From Nocardioides sp. (GTDB lineage: Bacteria > Actinomycetota > Actinomycetes > Propionibacteriales > Nocardioidaceae): a stretch of DNA of 64,000 nucleotides. Shown here piece after piece: positions 20,022 through 28,310 of the stretch. Location of the stretch: contig JAUYLL010000112.1 of assembly GCA_030698375.1 (NCBI GenBank), positions 29,607-93,606 of the forward strand. Reading direction: 5' to 3'. Made by a program: the position numbers and the translations under genes. The notes below the pieces were generated by a model that ran no database searches, was not told the DNA's origin, and saw only the letters and a program-made list of their open reading frames with translations. How positions within the stretch are numbered: the first letter of the stretch is position 1; each line of letters starts with the position of its first letter.

Positions 20022-20683
20022 GCCCCCACCTCCACGGGGTGGCCGTGGGTGCGCCACTCGAGCATCCCGTCCTCCAGGCGCCGGGCAGCGATGCCCGATC
20101 CGCCGAGGAGACGCACGGCGTCGTGGGCGAGCACGCAGTAGGCGCCTCGGCAGTAGGCCACGACGTGCCCGCTGCGGCGCAGCTGGTCCGCCGCGGCGGC
20201 GAGGTCGCCGAACGGGAGGCTCCGCGCCCCGGGGATGTGACCGGCCTCGAACTCCTCACGGGGGCGGACGTCGAGCAGCTCGACGTCCCCGCTGGCGAGG
20301 AGGTCCTCGAGGTCCTGCCGGCTGACGATGCCGACCTCCTCGGACCCGGGCACGTCCAGGTACGCCTCGAGCGCACGGTGGACGTCGGCGGACCGGTCGC
20401 GCGCCACGGCCAGCATCGTCTCGTAGAGCGCGAGGACGTCGTCGCCCGCGATCCGGTAGTAGATGCGGGTGCCCTCGCGACGGGTGCGGACGAGGTTGGA
20501 CAGCTTGAGGACCTGGAGGTGCGCCGAGGCGGTGCTCACCCCCATGTCGGCGGCGCGTGCGAGAGCATCGACGGTGCGCTCACCCTGGGTGAGCAGGTCG
20601 ACGAGCTCGAGCCTTCGGGCACTGCCGAAGGCCTTGCCGACCACGGCGAGCTCCTGGAACACGTCGGCGCGCGACGTCGTCAT
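20018..20683 (-). CDS. ArsR-family regulator fused to a rhodanese domain
   Basis: 221 residues from ATG 20683 after a GGAGG site. Residues ~10-100 form an ArsR winged helix (ARRLELVDLL, recognition helix VSTASAHLQVL, wing TRREGTRIYYRI). Residues ~125-215 form a rhodanese domain with LLDVRPREEFEAGHIPGA and the catalytic loop AYCRGAYC (Cys 178, Cys 183). No metal-site Cys pair is evident in the ArsR half. The fusion points to sensing of sulfane sulfur or thiol state. As first gene of the operon it probably controls itself and the three envelope redox genes after it. Confidence 0.9.
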   Translation of the reverse strand: MTTSRADVFQELAVVGKAFGSARRLELVDLLTQGERTVDALARAADMGVSTASAHLQVLKLSNLVRTRREGTRIYYRIAGDDVLALYETMLAVARDRSADVHRALEAYLDVPGSEEVGIVSRQDLEDLLASGDVELLDVRPREEFEAGHIPGARSLPFGDLAAAADQLRRSGHVVAYCRGAYCVLAHDAVRLLGGSGIAARRLEDGMLEWRTHGHPVEVGA

Positions 20684-20695
20684 CGCATCCTCCAA

Positions 20696-20710
20696 GGAAT
20701 AGTGGAATAG
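20696..20710 (-). promoter_or_regulatory. Tandem heptamer upstream of the ArsR-rhodanese operon
   Basis: Read on the minus strand, CTATTCC is repeated after a one-base gap, 13 bases before the start codon and just ahead of the ribosome-binding site. It is AT-rich for this genome. It may be an operator for the ArsR protein, a -10 region, or both; nothing more can be said from sequence. Confidence 0.35.
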
Positions 20711-20751
20711 GGAGGCTACGTGACGACGCCGCCGATGGCGACCGGGGGCTG

Positions 20752-22371
20752 CTACACGGGCGTGACGGTGTGCTCCTGGGCGACCTGCTTGGCCCACTTG
20801 TAGTCCGCCTTGCCGGCCGGCGTCCGCTTCACCGTCGGCACCACGACCAGGTCGCGGGGGACCTTGTAACCGGCCAGTGACTCGCGGGCGTGGGCCTGGA
20901 CGCTCTCGAGCGTGGGCTCACGTCCTTCGCGCGGCGACACGACGGCCGCGACCCGCTCACCGAGGCGCTCGTCGGGGACGGCGACGACGAGCACGTCGGC
21001 GACGTCGGGGTGACCGTGGAGGATGTTCTCGACCTCCTCGACATACACCTTCTCGCCGCCGGTGTTGATGCACTGCGAACCTCGACCGAGGAAGACGATG
21101 GAGCCGTCGTGGTCGCGGTAGCCCATGTCGCCCAGCACCGAGCAGCGGCGCCCGTCGGGCAGGGTGCGGAAGGTGCGGGCGGTCTTCTCCTCGTCCTTGT
21201 AGTAGCCCTGGGGGACCGGTCCGAGGCGGGCGATGAGCCCGACGTTCTCGGGACCGGAGGGGAGCTCGGCGAGGTTCTCGTCGACGACCAGCATCTTGTC
21301 GGTGGCGGGCACCCGCAGGTTCCCGTTCTCGTCAAGGTTGATCTCTCCGTCGTTGCCGGACTCCGAGGCGCCGAAGTTGTCGCGCTGCATGGCGTTGGGG
21401 GCCAGGGCATGGAACCGCCCACGGCACGCCTGCGACCAGATGGCGCCGCCGGAGGCGATCATGAACAGCCCGGAGTAGTCCACGTCGTCCTTGCGCCGCT
21501 CCATCTCCTCGACCAGCGGCATGCCCATCGCGTCGCCGACGATGAGCAGGCTCTGCAGCCCGTCGTTCGCGACCCCGTCGACGATCTTGGTCGGGTCGAA
21601 GTCCCGCAGCATGACCAGGCGGCCACCGAAGATGAAGTAGAAGAACATCGCGTACGACGCCGCCCCGTGCATGAGGGGCGCTGCGATGAGGAACGAGATC
21701 GGGGGCATCGCCTCCGCGGCGGTCGCGATGGCCTCCAGGTCCTCGTGCGCGTCGCCGTACGGGTTGCCGCCCGAGAGCGGCTTGTGGAACAGGTCGTCGT
21801 GGGTCCAGACCACGCCCTTGGGGTAGCCCGTGGTGCCGCCGGTGTAGAGGATGTAGTGCTCCTCGCCGGTGCGCGGCTCGAAGTCACGCTCGGTCGACTG
21901 CTCGCGCCAGCCGGCGTGGTCGACCACGGCCACGCCGCGGTCGGTGGCCGCCGCCGAGAGCTTCTCGTCGACGGTCCCGACGACGAAGACGGTGCGCACC
22001 CCGGGCAGGCTGCCCAGGACCCGGGCCAGCGACTGCTGGTGCTCGGGCTCCTCGACCACGATCCCGACCGCGTCGGAGTTGGTGAACAGGTACTCCAGCT
22101 CGGCGTCGGTGTAGCGGTAGTTGACGTTGATCGGGACCGCCCGGATCTTCAACAGGCCGACCATCGTCGTGACGTGCTCGACGCAGTTCTTCAGGAAGAT
22201 CGCCACGTGCTCGCCCGCTCCGATGCCGGAGTCGGTCAGCAGATGGGCCACCTGGGTGGCCTCCCGGTCGAACTCGGCGTACGTCAGGTCGCGGCCCTCG
22301 TAGGTCAGGGCGACCCGGTCAGGGACGGTGTCGGCGACGGTCTCGAACACGGTGGCGAGGTTGAACTTCAC
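20752..22371 (-). CDS. Acyl-CoA synthetase (AMP-forming, FadD family)
   Basis: 539 residues from a GTG (22371) following GAGGAGCC. ANL-superfamily motifs in order: YILYTGGTTGYPKGVVW (P-loop, ~165-181), FGASESG-like A5 region, GYRDHDGSIVFLGR (A7/A8 with the hinge Asp), GGEKVYVEEVE and, near the end, KADYKW with the acyl-adenylate Lys. It activates a carboxylic acid to its CoA thioester. The closest type is the actinobacterial FadD group acting on steroid side-chain or fatty acids, but specificity cannot be read here. The gene stands alone with a palindrome ~100 bases upstream. Confidence 0.9.
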   Translation of the reverse strand: MKFNLATVFETVADTVPDRVALTYEGRDLTYAEFDREATQVAHLLTDSGIGAGEHVAIFLKNCVEHVTTMVGLLKIRAVPINVNYRYTDAELEYLFTNSDAVGIVVEEPEHQQSLARVLGSLPGVRTVFVVGTVDEKLSAAATDRGVAVVDHAGWREQSTERDFEPRTGEEHYILYTGGTTGYPKGVVWTHDDLFHKPLSGGNPYGDAHEDLEAIATAAEAMPPISFLIAAPLMHGAASYAMFFYFIFGGRLVMLRDFDPTKIVDGVANDGLQSLLIVGDAMGMPLVEEMERRKDDVDYSGLFMIASGGAIWSQACRGRFHALAPNAMQRDNFGASESGNDGEINLDENGNLRVPATDKMLVVDENLAELPSGPENVGLIARLGPVPQGYYKDEEKTARTFRTLPDGRRCSVLGDMGYRDHDGSIVFLGRGSQCINTGGEKVYVEEVENILHGHPDVADVLVVAVPDERLGERVAAVVSPREGREPTLESVQAHARESLAGYKVPRDLVVVPTVKRTPAGKADYKWAKQVAQEHTVTPV

Positions 22372-22469
22372 GCGTGGCTCCTCTGGATGCGCGACCGGCG
22401 TCCCCGAGACGTGGTGGCCGTGGGCGCGCGTGGGTGTCGGCACTACGGACAGCACGCGACCAGCCGGTG

Positions 22470-22487
22470 GCCGGTCACGTGGCCGGC
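22470..22487. promoter_or_regulatory. CACGTG-centred palindrome upstream of the acyl-CoA synthetase
   Basis: GCCGGTCAC and GTGGCCGGC form an 18-base dyad with one mismatch pair, centred 107 bases before the synthetase start and 120 before the divergent gene. It could be an operator of a TetR-type regulator common for FadD genes. The remainder of the 228-base gap (22372-22599) shows nothing else I recognise. Confidence 0.35.
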
Positions 22488-22599
22488 ATCGTAGCGATCT
22501 TGGAGCGCCTCTGTGGCCTGGATCACCATCTGGGGCGCGGGCGTCACCGGGGCAGGTGGCGCGGTGCAGCGCGGAACGGTCGTACGGGAAGATGGTGGC

Positions 22600-22986
22600 G
22601 TGAGGTTCACCGAGCATGAGCTGACCGTCGCTGTCGAGGCCGTGGCGCGACGGCTGGATGCGACGACGCGCGCGCCGTGGTCCCGCAAGAAGGCCGCCGA
22701 GCGGTGGGACGGGCTGTCGAAGATGCAGCGGTACGAGCGGCTCTCGGCCGCCGCGGACCTGGTCCTCCCGGTCCTGGCCGCCCTACCGGAACGACCGACC
22801 GTGGGCTCTTCGCCGGCGTTCAGCGCCGAGGAGTACACCGCGGCGGTCGAGCAGGCGCGGGGGAGTGCTGCGGGCAAGCGCGAACGGATGGCGGTCGTCG
22901 TCCTGGCCGACCTCGCGCGGCGTGGGGTCGCCGCCATGCCGGTGCGTCGGGACCCCGACGCGTTCGAGGTGCCCGACCACCTCTGA
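22600..22986 (+). CDS. Conserved hypothetical protein, 128 residues
   Basis: Begins at GTG 22600 (VRFTEHELTVAVEAVARRLDA). It is soluble, largely helical by composition, with a basic WSRKKAAERWDGLSKMQRYERL stretch near residues 32-50 and no signal peptide, membrane helix or Cys. The codon bias matches real genes (GC-rich third positions throughout). It is divergent from the acyl-CoA synthetase and ends at a convergent junction with the nitroreductase. I do not recognise the family. Confidence 0.65.
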   Translation: MRFTEHELTVAVEAVARRLDATTRAPWSRKKAAERWDGLSKMQRYERLSAAADLVLPVLAALPERPTVGSSPAFSAEEYTAAVEQARGSAAGKRERMAVVVLADLARRGVAAMPVRRDPDAFEVPDHL

Positions 22987-23052
22987 GCAGCCCGTGCTGA
23001 CTCTGTGTGCAGGAAACTGGGGTTTCGAGACCTGATTCCGGGTCCAGAACTG

Positions 23053-23080
23053 GAAAGTCACTACACGTGTAGTGACTTTC
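23053..23080. repeat. Perfect 28-bp palindrome between convergent genes
   Basis: The half-site GAAAGTCACTACAC is followed without any spacer by its exact reverse complement. It lies six bases before the nitroreductase stop and 66 after the stop of the 128-residue gene, so a bidirectional terminator is the plain reading. A perfect inverted repeat with no loop and no T-run is unusual for that, and its look is that of a dispersed intergenic repeat or a protein-binding site. Confidence 0.8.
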
Positions 23081-23086
23081 GACCCC

Positions 23087-23722
23087 TCAGAGGACGGTGA
23101 CGGCGGCGTCAAAGGGGAGCCGGGGGAGGCGCTCCTGCCAGGCGTCGGCGGCGGGCCGGCCGAGGTTCACGACGACGAGGGTGCGGTGGTCGCCGTCGGG
23201 GAAGAGCTCGGCGTCGATGCCGGTGGCGTCGAGGCCGGACATCGGCCCGGCGGCCAGGCCGACGGCGCGGGCGGCGACGATGAAGTAGCCGACCTGGAGG
23301 CTCCCGTTGAGCGTCGCCATCGCGAGGCGACCCGCCTCGTTCGGCTCGAGGCCGTCGCGGATCCCGGGTGCGTGCGGGAAGACGGTGGGGAGCTCGTCGT
23401 GGAACCGGACGTCGGCGGCGAGCACGGCGACCACGGGTGCGGCAAGCGTCTTGCCCTTGTTGCCCTCGGCCATGTGCGCGACGAGCCGCTCGCGGGCCTC
23501 GCCCTGACGGAGGAAGAGGATCCGCAGCGGCTGGCTGTTCATCGCGGTCGGACCCCACTGCGCGAGGTCGTAGATCGCCGCGAGCTGCTCGTCTGTGACC
23601 TCCTCGTCGGTGAACGTGTTCGCGGTCCGCGCCTCGCGGAACAGCAGGTCCTGGGCGTCGGCGTCGAGGGCGTACGGGGCGGCGGCGAGCGTCTCGGTGG
23701 TCATGAACAGTTGAAGGCTCAT
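23087..23722 (-). CDS. Nitroreductase, malonic semialdehyde reductase (RutE-like)
   Basis: 211 residues. The N-terminal FREARTANTFTDEEVTDEQL segment and WGPTAMNSQP (FMN-binding) are typical of the RutE/HadB group of FMN-dependent oxidoreductases, as is the C-terminal VVVNLGRPAADAW. In RutE the enzyme reduces malonic semialdehyde to 3-hydroxypropionate, but other members act on nitro compounds. No other rut genes are in view. The start may be 23722 or the ATG at 23704; neither has a strong ribosome-binding site. It follows the DHA2 exporter on the same strand after 37 bases. Confidence 0.85.
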   Translation of the reverse strand: MSLQLFMTTETLAAAPYALDADAQDLLFREARTANTFTDEEVTDEQLAAIYDLAQWGPTAMNSQPLRILFLRQGEARERLVAHMAEGNKGKTLAAPVVAVLAADVRFHDELPTVFPHAPGIRDGLEPNEAGRLAMATLNGSLQVGYFIVAARAVGLAAGPMSGLDATGIDAELFPDGDHRTLVVVNLGRPAADAWQERLPRLPFDAAVTVL

Positions 23723-23759
23723 CTGTTGTCAGGTGTTCCCGCATCCGGGGAGAGGTAGG

Positions 23760-25214
23760 TCACATCGTGCCCGGGGCGTGGGCCGGTTCGCGTCGCCACG
23801 ACCACACCGCTGTGGCCAGGGCCGCAAGGAGCACGGCCACGGAGACCGCCAACGCCCACCGCAGCGCGACGCCCGGGTCGTCGTACCGGGTCACTGCCAC
23901 CTGGTACGCCGTCATCACCACCGCGGCGCCGATCGCGGCGCCGATGCGCTGACCGGTCTGCACGCCGCCACCCGCGGCCCCTCCCATCCGGGTTGGCACC
24001 TCGGCCAGGGTGAGGGTGAAGTTCGGAGACACCACGGCCCCACCCCCGAGGCCGGCCACCAGCAGCGTGAGCGTCAGGACCCACCACAATCGTCCGGTTC
24101 CGTCGACGACGGGCACCAGCCCTGCGAGGGCCACGAGCCCGCCGATCATCGTGACCAGGGCCAGGACGGTGAGCCGACGGCCGGCCCTGCTGACGAGCCG
24201 CCCGGCCAGGGGCGAGGCCACCGCGGAGCCGAGCGCGAACGGGGTGAGCAGCAGCCCGGTCTGCAGCGCGGAGTAGTCCAGGCCGTCCTGGAGGAAGACG
24301 CTGAGGACCAGGAACACCCCGGTGAAGCCGGTGAAGTAGAGGGTGCCGATCGCGATCCCGCTGGCGTAGCCGGGTACGGCACGGAGCAGGCCGAGGTCGA
24401 GCAGCGGGGCGCCTCCCCGTGCGACCACCCGACGCTCCCATCGCACGAACGCCACCGCGAGGCCGGGGACGAGGACGAGCAGGGCGAGGGGGAGGCGCTG
24501 GCCGCTCTCGACGCTCACGACCGGGTAGAGCAGGCACAGCACGGTGGCGCCGAGGAGGAGGGCGCCCACCGGGTCCAGCCGGGTGTCGGGAGTGCCCAGG
24601 ACCTCTCGCGGCGGGACCATCCGAGCGATGGCGACGAGCAGCACGAGCCCGATCGGCACGTTGACCAGGAAGATCCAGCGCCAGCCCTCCTCCTCGCCGA
24701 GGAGGGCGATGATCAGCCCGCCGACGACCGGGCCGAGCGCTGCGGAGACCGAGACGGTGAACCCGAAGAGCCCGAAGGCGATCCCGCGCTCCGGTCCGCG
24801 AAAGAGGGTCTGGATCAACCCGGTGTTCTGCGGGGTGAGCAGACCGGCAGCGAACCCCTGGACCAACCGCGCGAGCACCAGCAGTTCGATGCTGGGCGCG
24901 AGGCCGGCGGCCGCGCTCGCGAGCACGAACCCGCTCAGACCGATGAGCATCATCCGGCGCCGGCCCCACGCGTCGCCGAGGCGTCCTCCGGTGACCAGGG
25001 TCAGGCCGAAGGCGAGCGCGTAGCCGGAGACGACCCACTGGATCGTGCCCACGGTGGTGTCGAGCCCCTCGCGAATCGAGGGGACGGCGACGTTCACGAT
25101 CGTCACGTCGAGCAGCACCATGAAGCCCGCGACGAGAGTGACGCCGAGGATCCGCCACCGTCGGGGATCGGGCTCGTACGGCGCCTCGGCCACGTCCGCC
25201 GTCGGCTCGCTCAC
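23760..25214 (-). CDS. DHA2-family (14-helix) MFS drug exporter
   Basis: 484 residues, 14 predicted helices. Helix 1 has motif D1-like LLDVTIVNVAVPSI, the loop 2-3 motif A is GGRLGDAWGRRRMM, and motif C-like PxxGPVVGGLI in helix 5 marks an antiporter. EmrB/QacA proteins export drugs with proton uptake. The nitroreductase gene follows downstream. No TetR or MarR regulator is adjacent. The gene diverges from the NagZ-like lipoprotein gene with 85 bases between the two starts. Confidence 0.9.
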   Translation of the reverse strand: MSEPTADVAEAPYEPDPRRWRILGVTLVAGFMVLLDVTIVNVAVPSIREGLDTTVGTIQWVVSGYALAFGLTLVTGGRLGDAWGRRRMMLIGLSGFVLASAAAGLAPSIELLVLARLVQGFAAGLLTPQNTGLIQTLFRGPERGIAFGLFGFTVSVSAALGPVVGGLIIALLGEEEGWRWIFLVNVPIGLVLLVAIARMVPPREVLGTPDTRLDPVGALLLGATVLCLLYPVVSVESGQRLPLALLVLVPGLAVAFVRWERRVVARGGAPLLDLGLLRAVPGYASGIAIGTLYFTGFTGVFLVLSVFLQDGLDYSALQTGLLLTPFALGSAVASPLAGRLVSRAGRRLTVLALVTMIGGLVALAGLVPVVDGTGRLWWVLTLTLLVAGLGGGAVVSPNFTLTLAEVPTRMGGAAGGGVQTGQRIGAAIGAAVVMTAYQVAVTRYDDPGVALRWALAVSVAVLLAALATAVWSWRREPAHAPGTM

Positions 25215-25299
25215 CTCGTCACGCTACCCACCCGCCGGGGAGGGTCCGGTGCGCGTCGGGCGTCCGGCTGCACCCGGCGGCGCGGGTAGCCTGCGTCGG

Positions 25300-26607
25300 G
25301 TGCCCACCCCCGTACGCCGCCCCGTCCGCGCCGCGCTGACCGCCCTGGTCGCCGTGCTCCTCCTGCTGGTGACCGCATGCTCGACCGGCACCGACCCCGC
25401 CGGCCAGTCCGCTGAGGACGGGGGCGGGACGGAGACCGCCGACGAGCAGGACGCCGCGCCGTCGGACGAGCCGCTGGGCTGGGGGCCGACAGGGGAGGAG
25501 CTGGCGCGCGCCCAGGACCTGGTGGCGGAGTGGACCCCCGAGCAGCTCGCCGGGCAGGTCATTGTCGGCCGGTACCACGGGACTGACCCGGCCGTACCTG
25601 CCGCGTTGGTCGAGGACCTCCACCTGGCCGGTGTCTCGATGACCGGTTCGAACATCGTCGACCTCGAGCAGGTGCGAGCCACGACGGAGGGCGTCGCCCG
25701 GGCGGTCGCCGCCACCGGGCGGGACTTCCCGCCGGTCCTTGGCGTCGACCAGGAGGGTGGCGTGGTCGCCCATCTCGACGGGATCGCCACGACTTTCCCG
25801 TCCTTCGCGACCGCCGGGTCCGCGGTGGAGCGTGGCCGGGCCGGACGCCGCGCCGTCATCGGTGCCGCGCGGGCCACGGGCCTGGAGCTGCGCTCCTTCG
25901 GCTTCACCTGGGTGTGGGCGCCGGTCGGCGACGTGACGGTCGGGTCCGCCGACCCGACGATCGGGAGTCGTTCACCCTCCACCGACCCGGCCGTGGCTGC
26001 CCGCACCGTCGCCGCGGCCACGGAGGGCTACCGGGAGGCCGGCATCGCCTCGACGGTCAAGCACTTCCCCGGCCACGGCGCCGCGACGGAGGACAGCCAC
26101 GAGGTGCTCCCGGCGCTCGATGTTGCGATGCCCGACCTGGTCGCCCGGGACCTGCCGCCCTTCGAGGCGGCGTTCGGGGCCGGGAGCCCCGGGGTGATGC
26201 TCGGGCACCTCGACGTCGAGGCCCTCGCGCCCGGGGTGCCCGCCACTCTCGCACCCGAGGCCTACGACCTGCTCCGCGACGAGTACGGGTTCGAGGGCGT
26301 GGCCGTCACCGACTCCCTGGGCATGGGCGCCGTCATGGCCCTGGACCGCCCCCCGGTGGCCGCGCTCATCGCGGGTGCGGACCTGCTGCTGATGCCGGTC
26401 GACACGCGCCGGGCCCACAGCATCGTGACCCGCGCTGTCCGCAGCGGCGAGGTGCCCCGCGAGCGCGTGGAGGAGGCCGCCGCGCGCGTGATCGCCGCGC
26501 AGCTGTGGTTGCAGCGCACAGCCCAGGAGACGCCGGTGCCCGAGGACGTCGCCACCCGCGCGGTGGCTGCCGCCCAGGCGCTGCGTGACGCCGCCGTGGG
26601 CGGGTGA
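25300..26607 (+). CDS. GH3 beta-N-acetylhexosaminidase lipoprotein (NagZ-like)
   Basis: 435 residues from GTG 25300. A signal peptide ends in lipobox V-T-A-C (Cys ~27). After an acidic linker comes one GH3 barrel: GVDQEGGVVAHL, the KHFPGHG...DSH loop (~250-268) that carries the catalytic Asp-His dyad of NagZ enzymes, and VTDSLGMGA with the nucleophile Asp. It should remove GlcNAc from peptidoglycan fragments outside the membrane, in cell-wall recycling. Length fits single-domain NagZ. Confidence 0.92.
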   Translation: MPTPVRRPVRAALTALVAVLLLLVTACSTGTDPAGQSAEDGGGTETADEQDAAPSDEPLGWGPTGEELARAQDLVAEWTPEQLAGQVIVGRYHGTDPAVPAALVEDLHLAGVSMTGSNIVDLEQVRATTEGVARAVAATGRDFPPVLGVDQEGGVVAHLDGIATTFPSFATAGSAVERGRAGRRAVIGAARATGLELRSFGFTWVWAPVGDVTVGSADPTIGSRSPSTDPAVAARTVAAATEGYREAGIASTVKHFPGHGAATEDSHEVLPALDVAMPDLVARDLPPFEAAFGAGSPGVMLGHLDVEALAPGVPATLAPEAYDLLRDEYGFEGVAVTDSLGMGAVMALDRPPVAALIAGADLLLMPVDTRRAHSIVTRAVRSGEVPRERVEEAAARVIAAQLWLQRTAQETPVPEDVATRAVAAAQALRDAAVGG

Positions 26608-26678
26608 CTCTGCCGGGATGGTGTGCCTAGCCTGGGAGTGACCGCACGACACGAACGCCACTCACGGAGGTGCGCGAG

Positions 26679-27308
26679 ATGGGTCCGACGGACGACATGA
26701 CCGCGACCGGAGCGCGAGCGCTGCTCGTGGTCGACGTGCAGAACGACTTCGTCGAGGGAGGCTCGCTGGGGGTCGACGGCGGCCGGGCGGTCGCCCGGGC
26801 GATCAGCACCCACCTCGGCCGGCACCACGACGACTACGCGATGGTCGTCGCCTCGCGCGACTGGCACCACGCGGAGGGGACCAATGGCGGCCATTTCCCC
26901 GAGCCCGGCGCCGAGCCGGACTTCGCCACGACCTGGCCGGTCCACTGCGTGTCGACCGAGGACGGGTCCGACTACGTTCCGGACCTCGACCTGACCCACG
27001 TGGGTCTGCACGTGAAGAAGGGGCAGGGCGTGCCGGCGTACTCGGCCTTCGAGGGGACGACCGACGACGGTCGCCCGCTGGCAGCGGTGTTGCGGGAGGC
27101 AGGCGTCGACGCCGTGGACGTCGTCGGCATCGCCACCGACCACTGCGTCCGTGCCACCGCGCTGGACGCCCGGCAGGAGGGGTTCGCGGTCCGCCTCCTC
27201 GACGGCCTGCACGCCGGGGTCGCCCCCGCCACGAGCACCGCCGCTGTGGCCGAGATGGAGGACGCAGGGGTGGTCCGCGCCGCCGTAGCGGGAGACGTGC
27301 CCGGCTGA
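26679..27308 (+). CDS. pncA: Nicotinamidase (pyrazinamidase family)
   Basis: 209 residues. Catalytic triad: Asp in VVDVQNDF (~18), Lys in VKKGQG (~110) and Cys in DHCVRATA (~153); metal site DWHH (~65) supplies Asp and His residues. It converts nicotinamide to nicotinate for NAD salvage. I choose ATG 26679 since GGAGG lies eight bases before it; an in-frame GTG at 26670 overlaps that site. The gene stands between nagZ and a small acidic protein, apparently monocistronic. Confidence 0.92.
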   Translation: MGPTDDMTATGARALLVVDVQNDFVEGGSLGVDGGRAVARAISTHLGRHHDDYAMVVASRDWHHAEGTNGGHFPEPGAEPDFATTWPVHCVSTEDGSDYVPDLDLTHVGLHVKKGQGVPAYSAFEGTTDDGRPLAAVLREAGVDAVDVVGIATDHCVRATALDARQEGFAVRLLDGLHAGVAPATSTAAVAEMEDAGVVRAAVAGDVPG

Positions 27309-27383
27309 TCGGGTCGGGGGCCGCGGAGTTTGCCGGATCGGTTCTCGGGTCACCGTCACGGCAACCGACAAGGGGAGGACCCC

Positions 27384-27623
27384 ATGAGCGACACCACGAA
27401 GGACGGAGCCGACGGCGGGGCCGAGACCGACTCCGAAGAGGGCGGTCAGGTCTCCGAGTCCGCGAACCTGCAGGGCGGCCCCGAGGAGGTGACACCGGGC
27501 GACGCCACGGCCGGTCACCCGGACTCCGAGGACGGCGACGGCCCCCAGGAGGGCACAGCCGGCCCCGACGCGCCTCCCCAGGACGGACGCCCCTCGGCCC
27601 CGGACGGCGACCACGGCAGCTAG
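27384..27623 (+). CDS. Small acidic, low-complexity protein
   Basis: 79 residues, nearly all Gly, Asp, Glu, Ser, Pro and Thr, with no Cys and no hydrophobic run; it is certainly disordered. A GGGGAGGAC ribosome-binding site precedes the ATG, which supports real translation. Function unknown. A similar acidic small protein lies at 62003-62200. Confidence 0.65.
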   Translation: MSDTTKDGADGGAETDSEEGGQVSESANLQGGPEEVTPGDATAGHPDSEDGDGPQEGTAGPDAPPQDGRPSAPDGDHGS

Positions 27624-27629
27624 CGGGCC

Positions 27630-27645
27630 CCAGCCGTTAGGCTGG
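27630..27645 (+). terminator. Hairpin between the acidic protein gene and pgsA-like gene
   Basis: CCAGCC and GGCTGG pair around GTTA, seven bases after the stop codon. A second dyad, CCTCAC/GTGAGG, follows near 27656-27676. No T-run. The first fits a terminator for the small gene. Confidence 0.4.
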
Positions 27646-27701
27646 CCGCGCGCCCCCTCACGACGTCCGAGTGAGGAGCCGCGCGGAGACCAGGAGGCGG
27701 T

Positions 27702-28310
27702 GTGAGCGGACCCCAGGAGCACCGGACGTCCGCGGTCCTCACCATCCCCAACGCGCTCAGCATGCTCCGGCTCGCAGGGGTGCCGCTGTTCTTGTGGCTG
27801 ATCCTCGGCCCCCAGGCGGACGGCTGGGCGCTCCTCGTCCTCGCGGTCTCCGGTGTCACCGACTGGCTCGACGGCTACCTCGCGCGGCGTCTGGACCAGA
27901 TGTCGAAGCTGGGCGAGATCCTCGACCCGGTCGCCGACCGCCTCTACATCCTCGCCACTGTCTTCGGGCTGGCGTGGCGGGACGTCATCCCCTGGTGGTT
28001 GGCACTCCTGCTTCCGGCCCGCGACCTCTTCCTCTGGGGCCTCGTGCCCTTCCTGCGCACCCGCGGCTACAGCGCGCTCCCGGTCCACTTCCTCGGGAAG
28101 GCGGCCACCGCCAGCCTCCTCTACGCCTTCCCGCTGCTGCTGCTCGGCGACGGCGAGGGAGTCGTCGCGACCCTCGCGGAGGTCTTCGGGTGGGCGTTCG
28201 CGATCTGGGGGACCGGTCTCTACTGGTGGGCCGGGCTCCTGTACGCCTGGCAGGTCCGCAAGCTCCTCGCCGACCGCGACCGCAGGGCTCCGGTGCTCGA
28301 TGGCACCTGA
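27702..28310 (+). CDS. CDP-alcohol phosphatidyltransferase (PgsA2-like)
   Basis: 202 residues with about five helices. The CDP-alcohol motif D-G-x2-A-R-x8-G-x3-D-x3-D is complete: DWLDGYLARR...GEILDPVADR (~54-80). The family transfers a phosphatidyl group to an alcohol such as glycerol phosphate or inositol phosphate in the inner membrane. Position at the head of the DUF881-sbp-DUF881 block makes it the counterpart of M. tuberculosis Rv1822 (pgsA2). The true acceptor alcohol is not settled by sequence. It overlaps the next gene by 11 bases. Confidence 0.9.
   Translation: MSGPQEHRTSAVLTIPNALSMLRLAGVPLFLWLILGPQADGWALLVLAVSGVTDWLDGYLARRLDQMSKLGEILDPVADRLYILATVFGLAWRDVIPWWLALLLPARDLFLWGLVPFLRTRGYSALPVHFLGKAATASLLYAFPLLLLGDGEGVVATLAEVFGWAFAIWGTGLYWWAGLLYAWQVRKLLADRDRRAPVLDGT

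Noticed and set aside
23760..25214. Nitroreductase plus exporter as a drug-resistance island
   Set aside because: Base composition and codon use match the surroundings and no mobility gene or regulator is present, so recent transfer is not supported.
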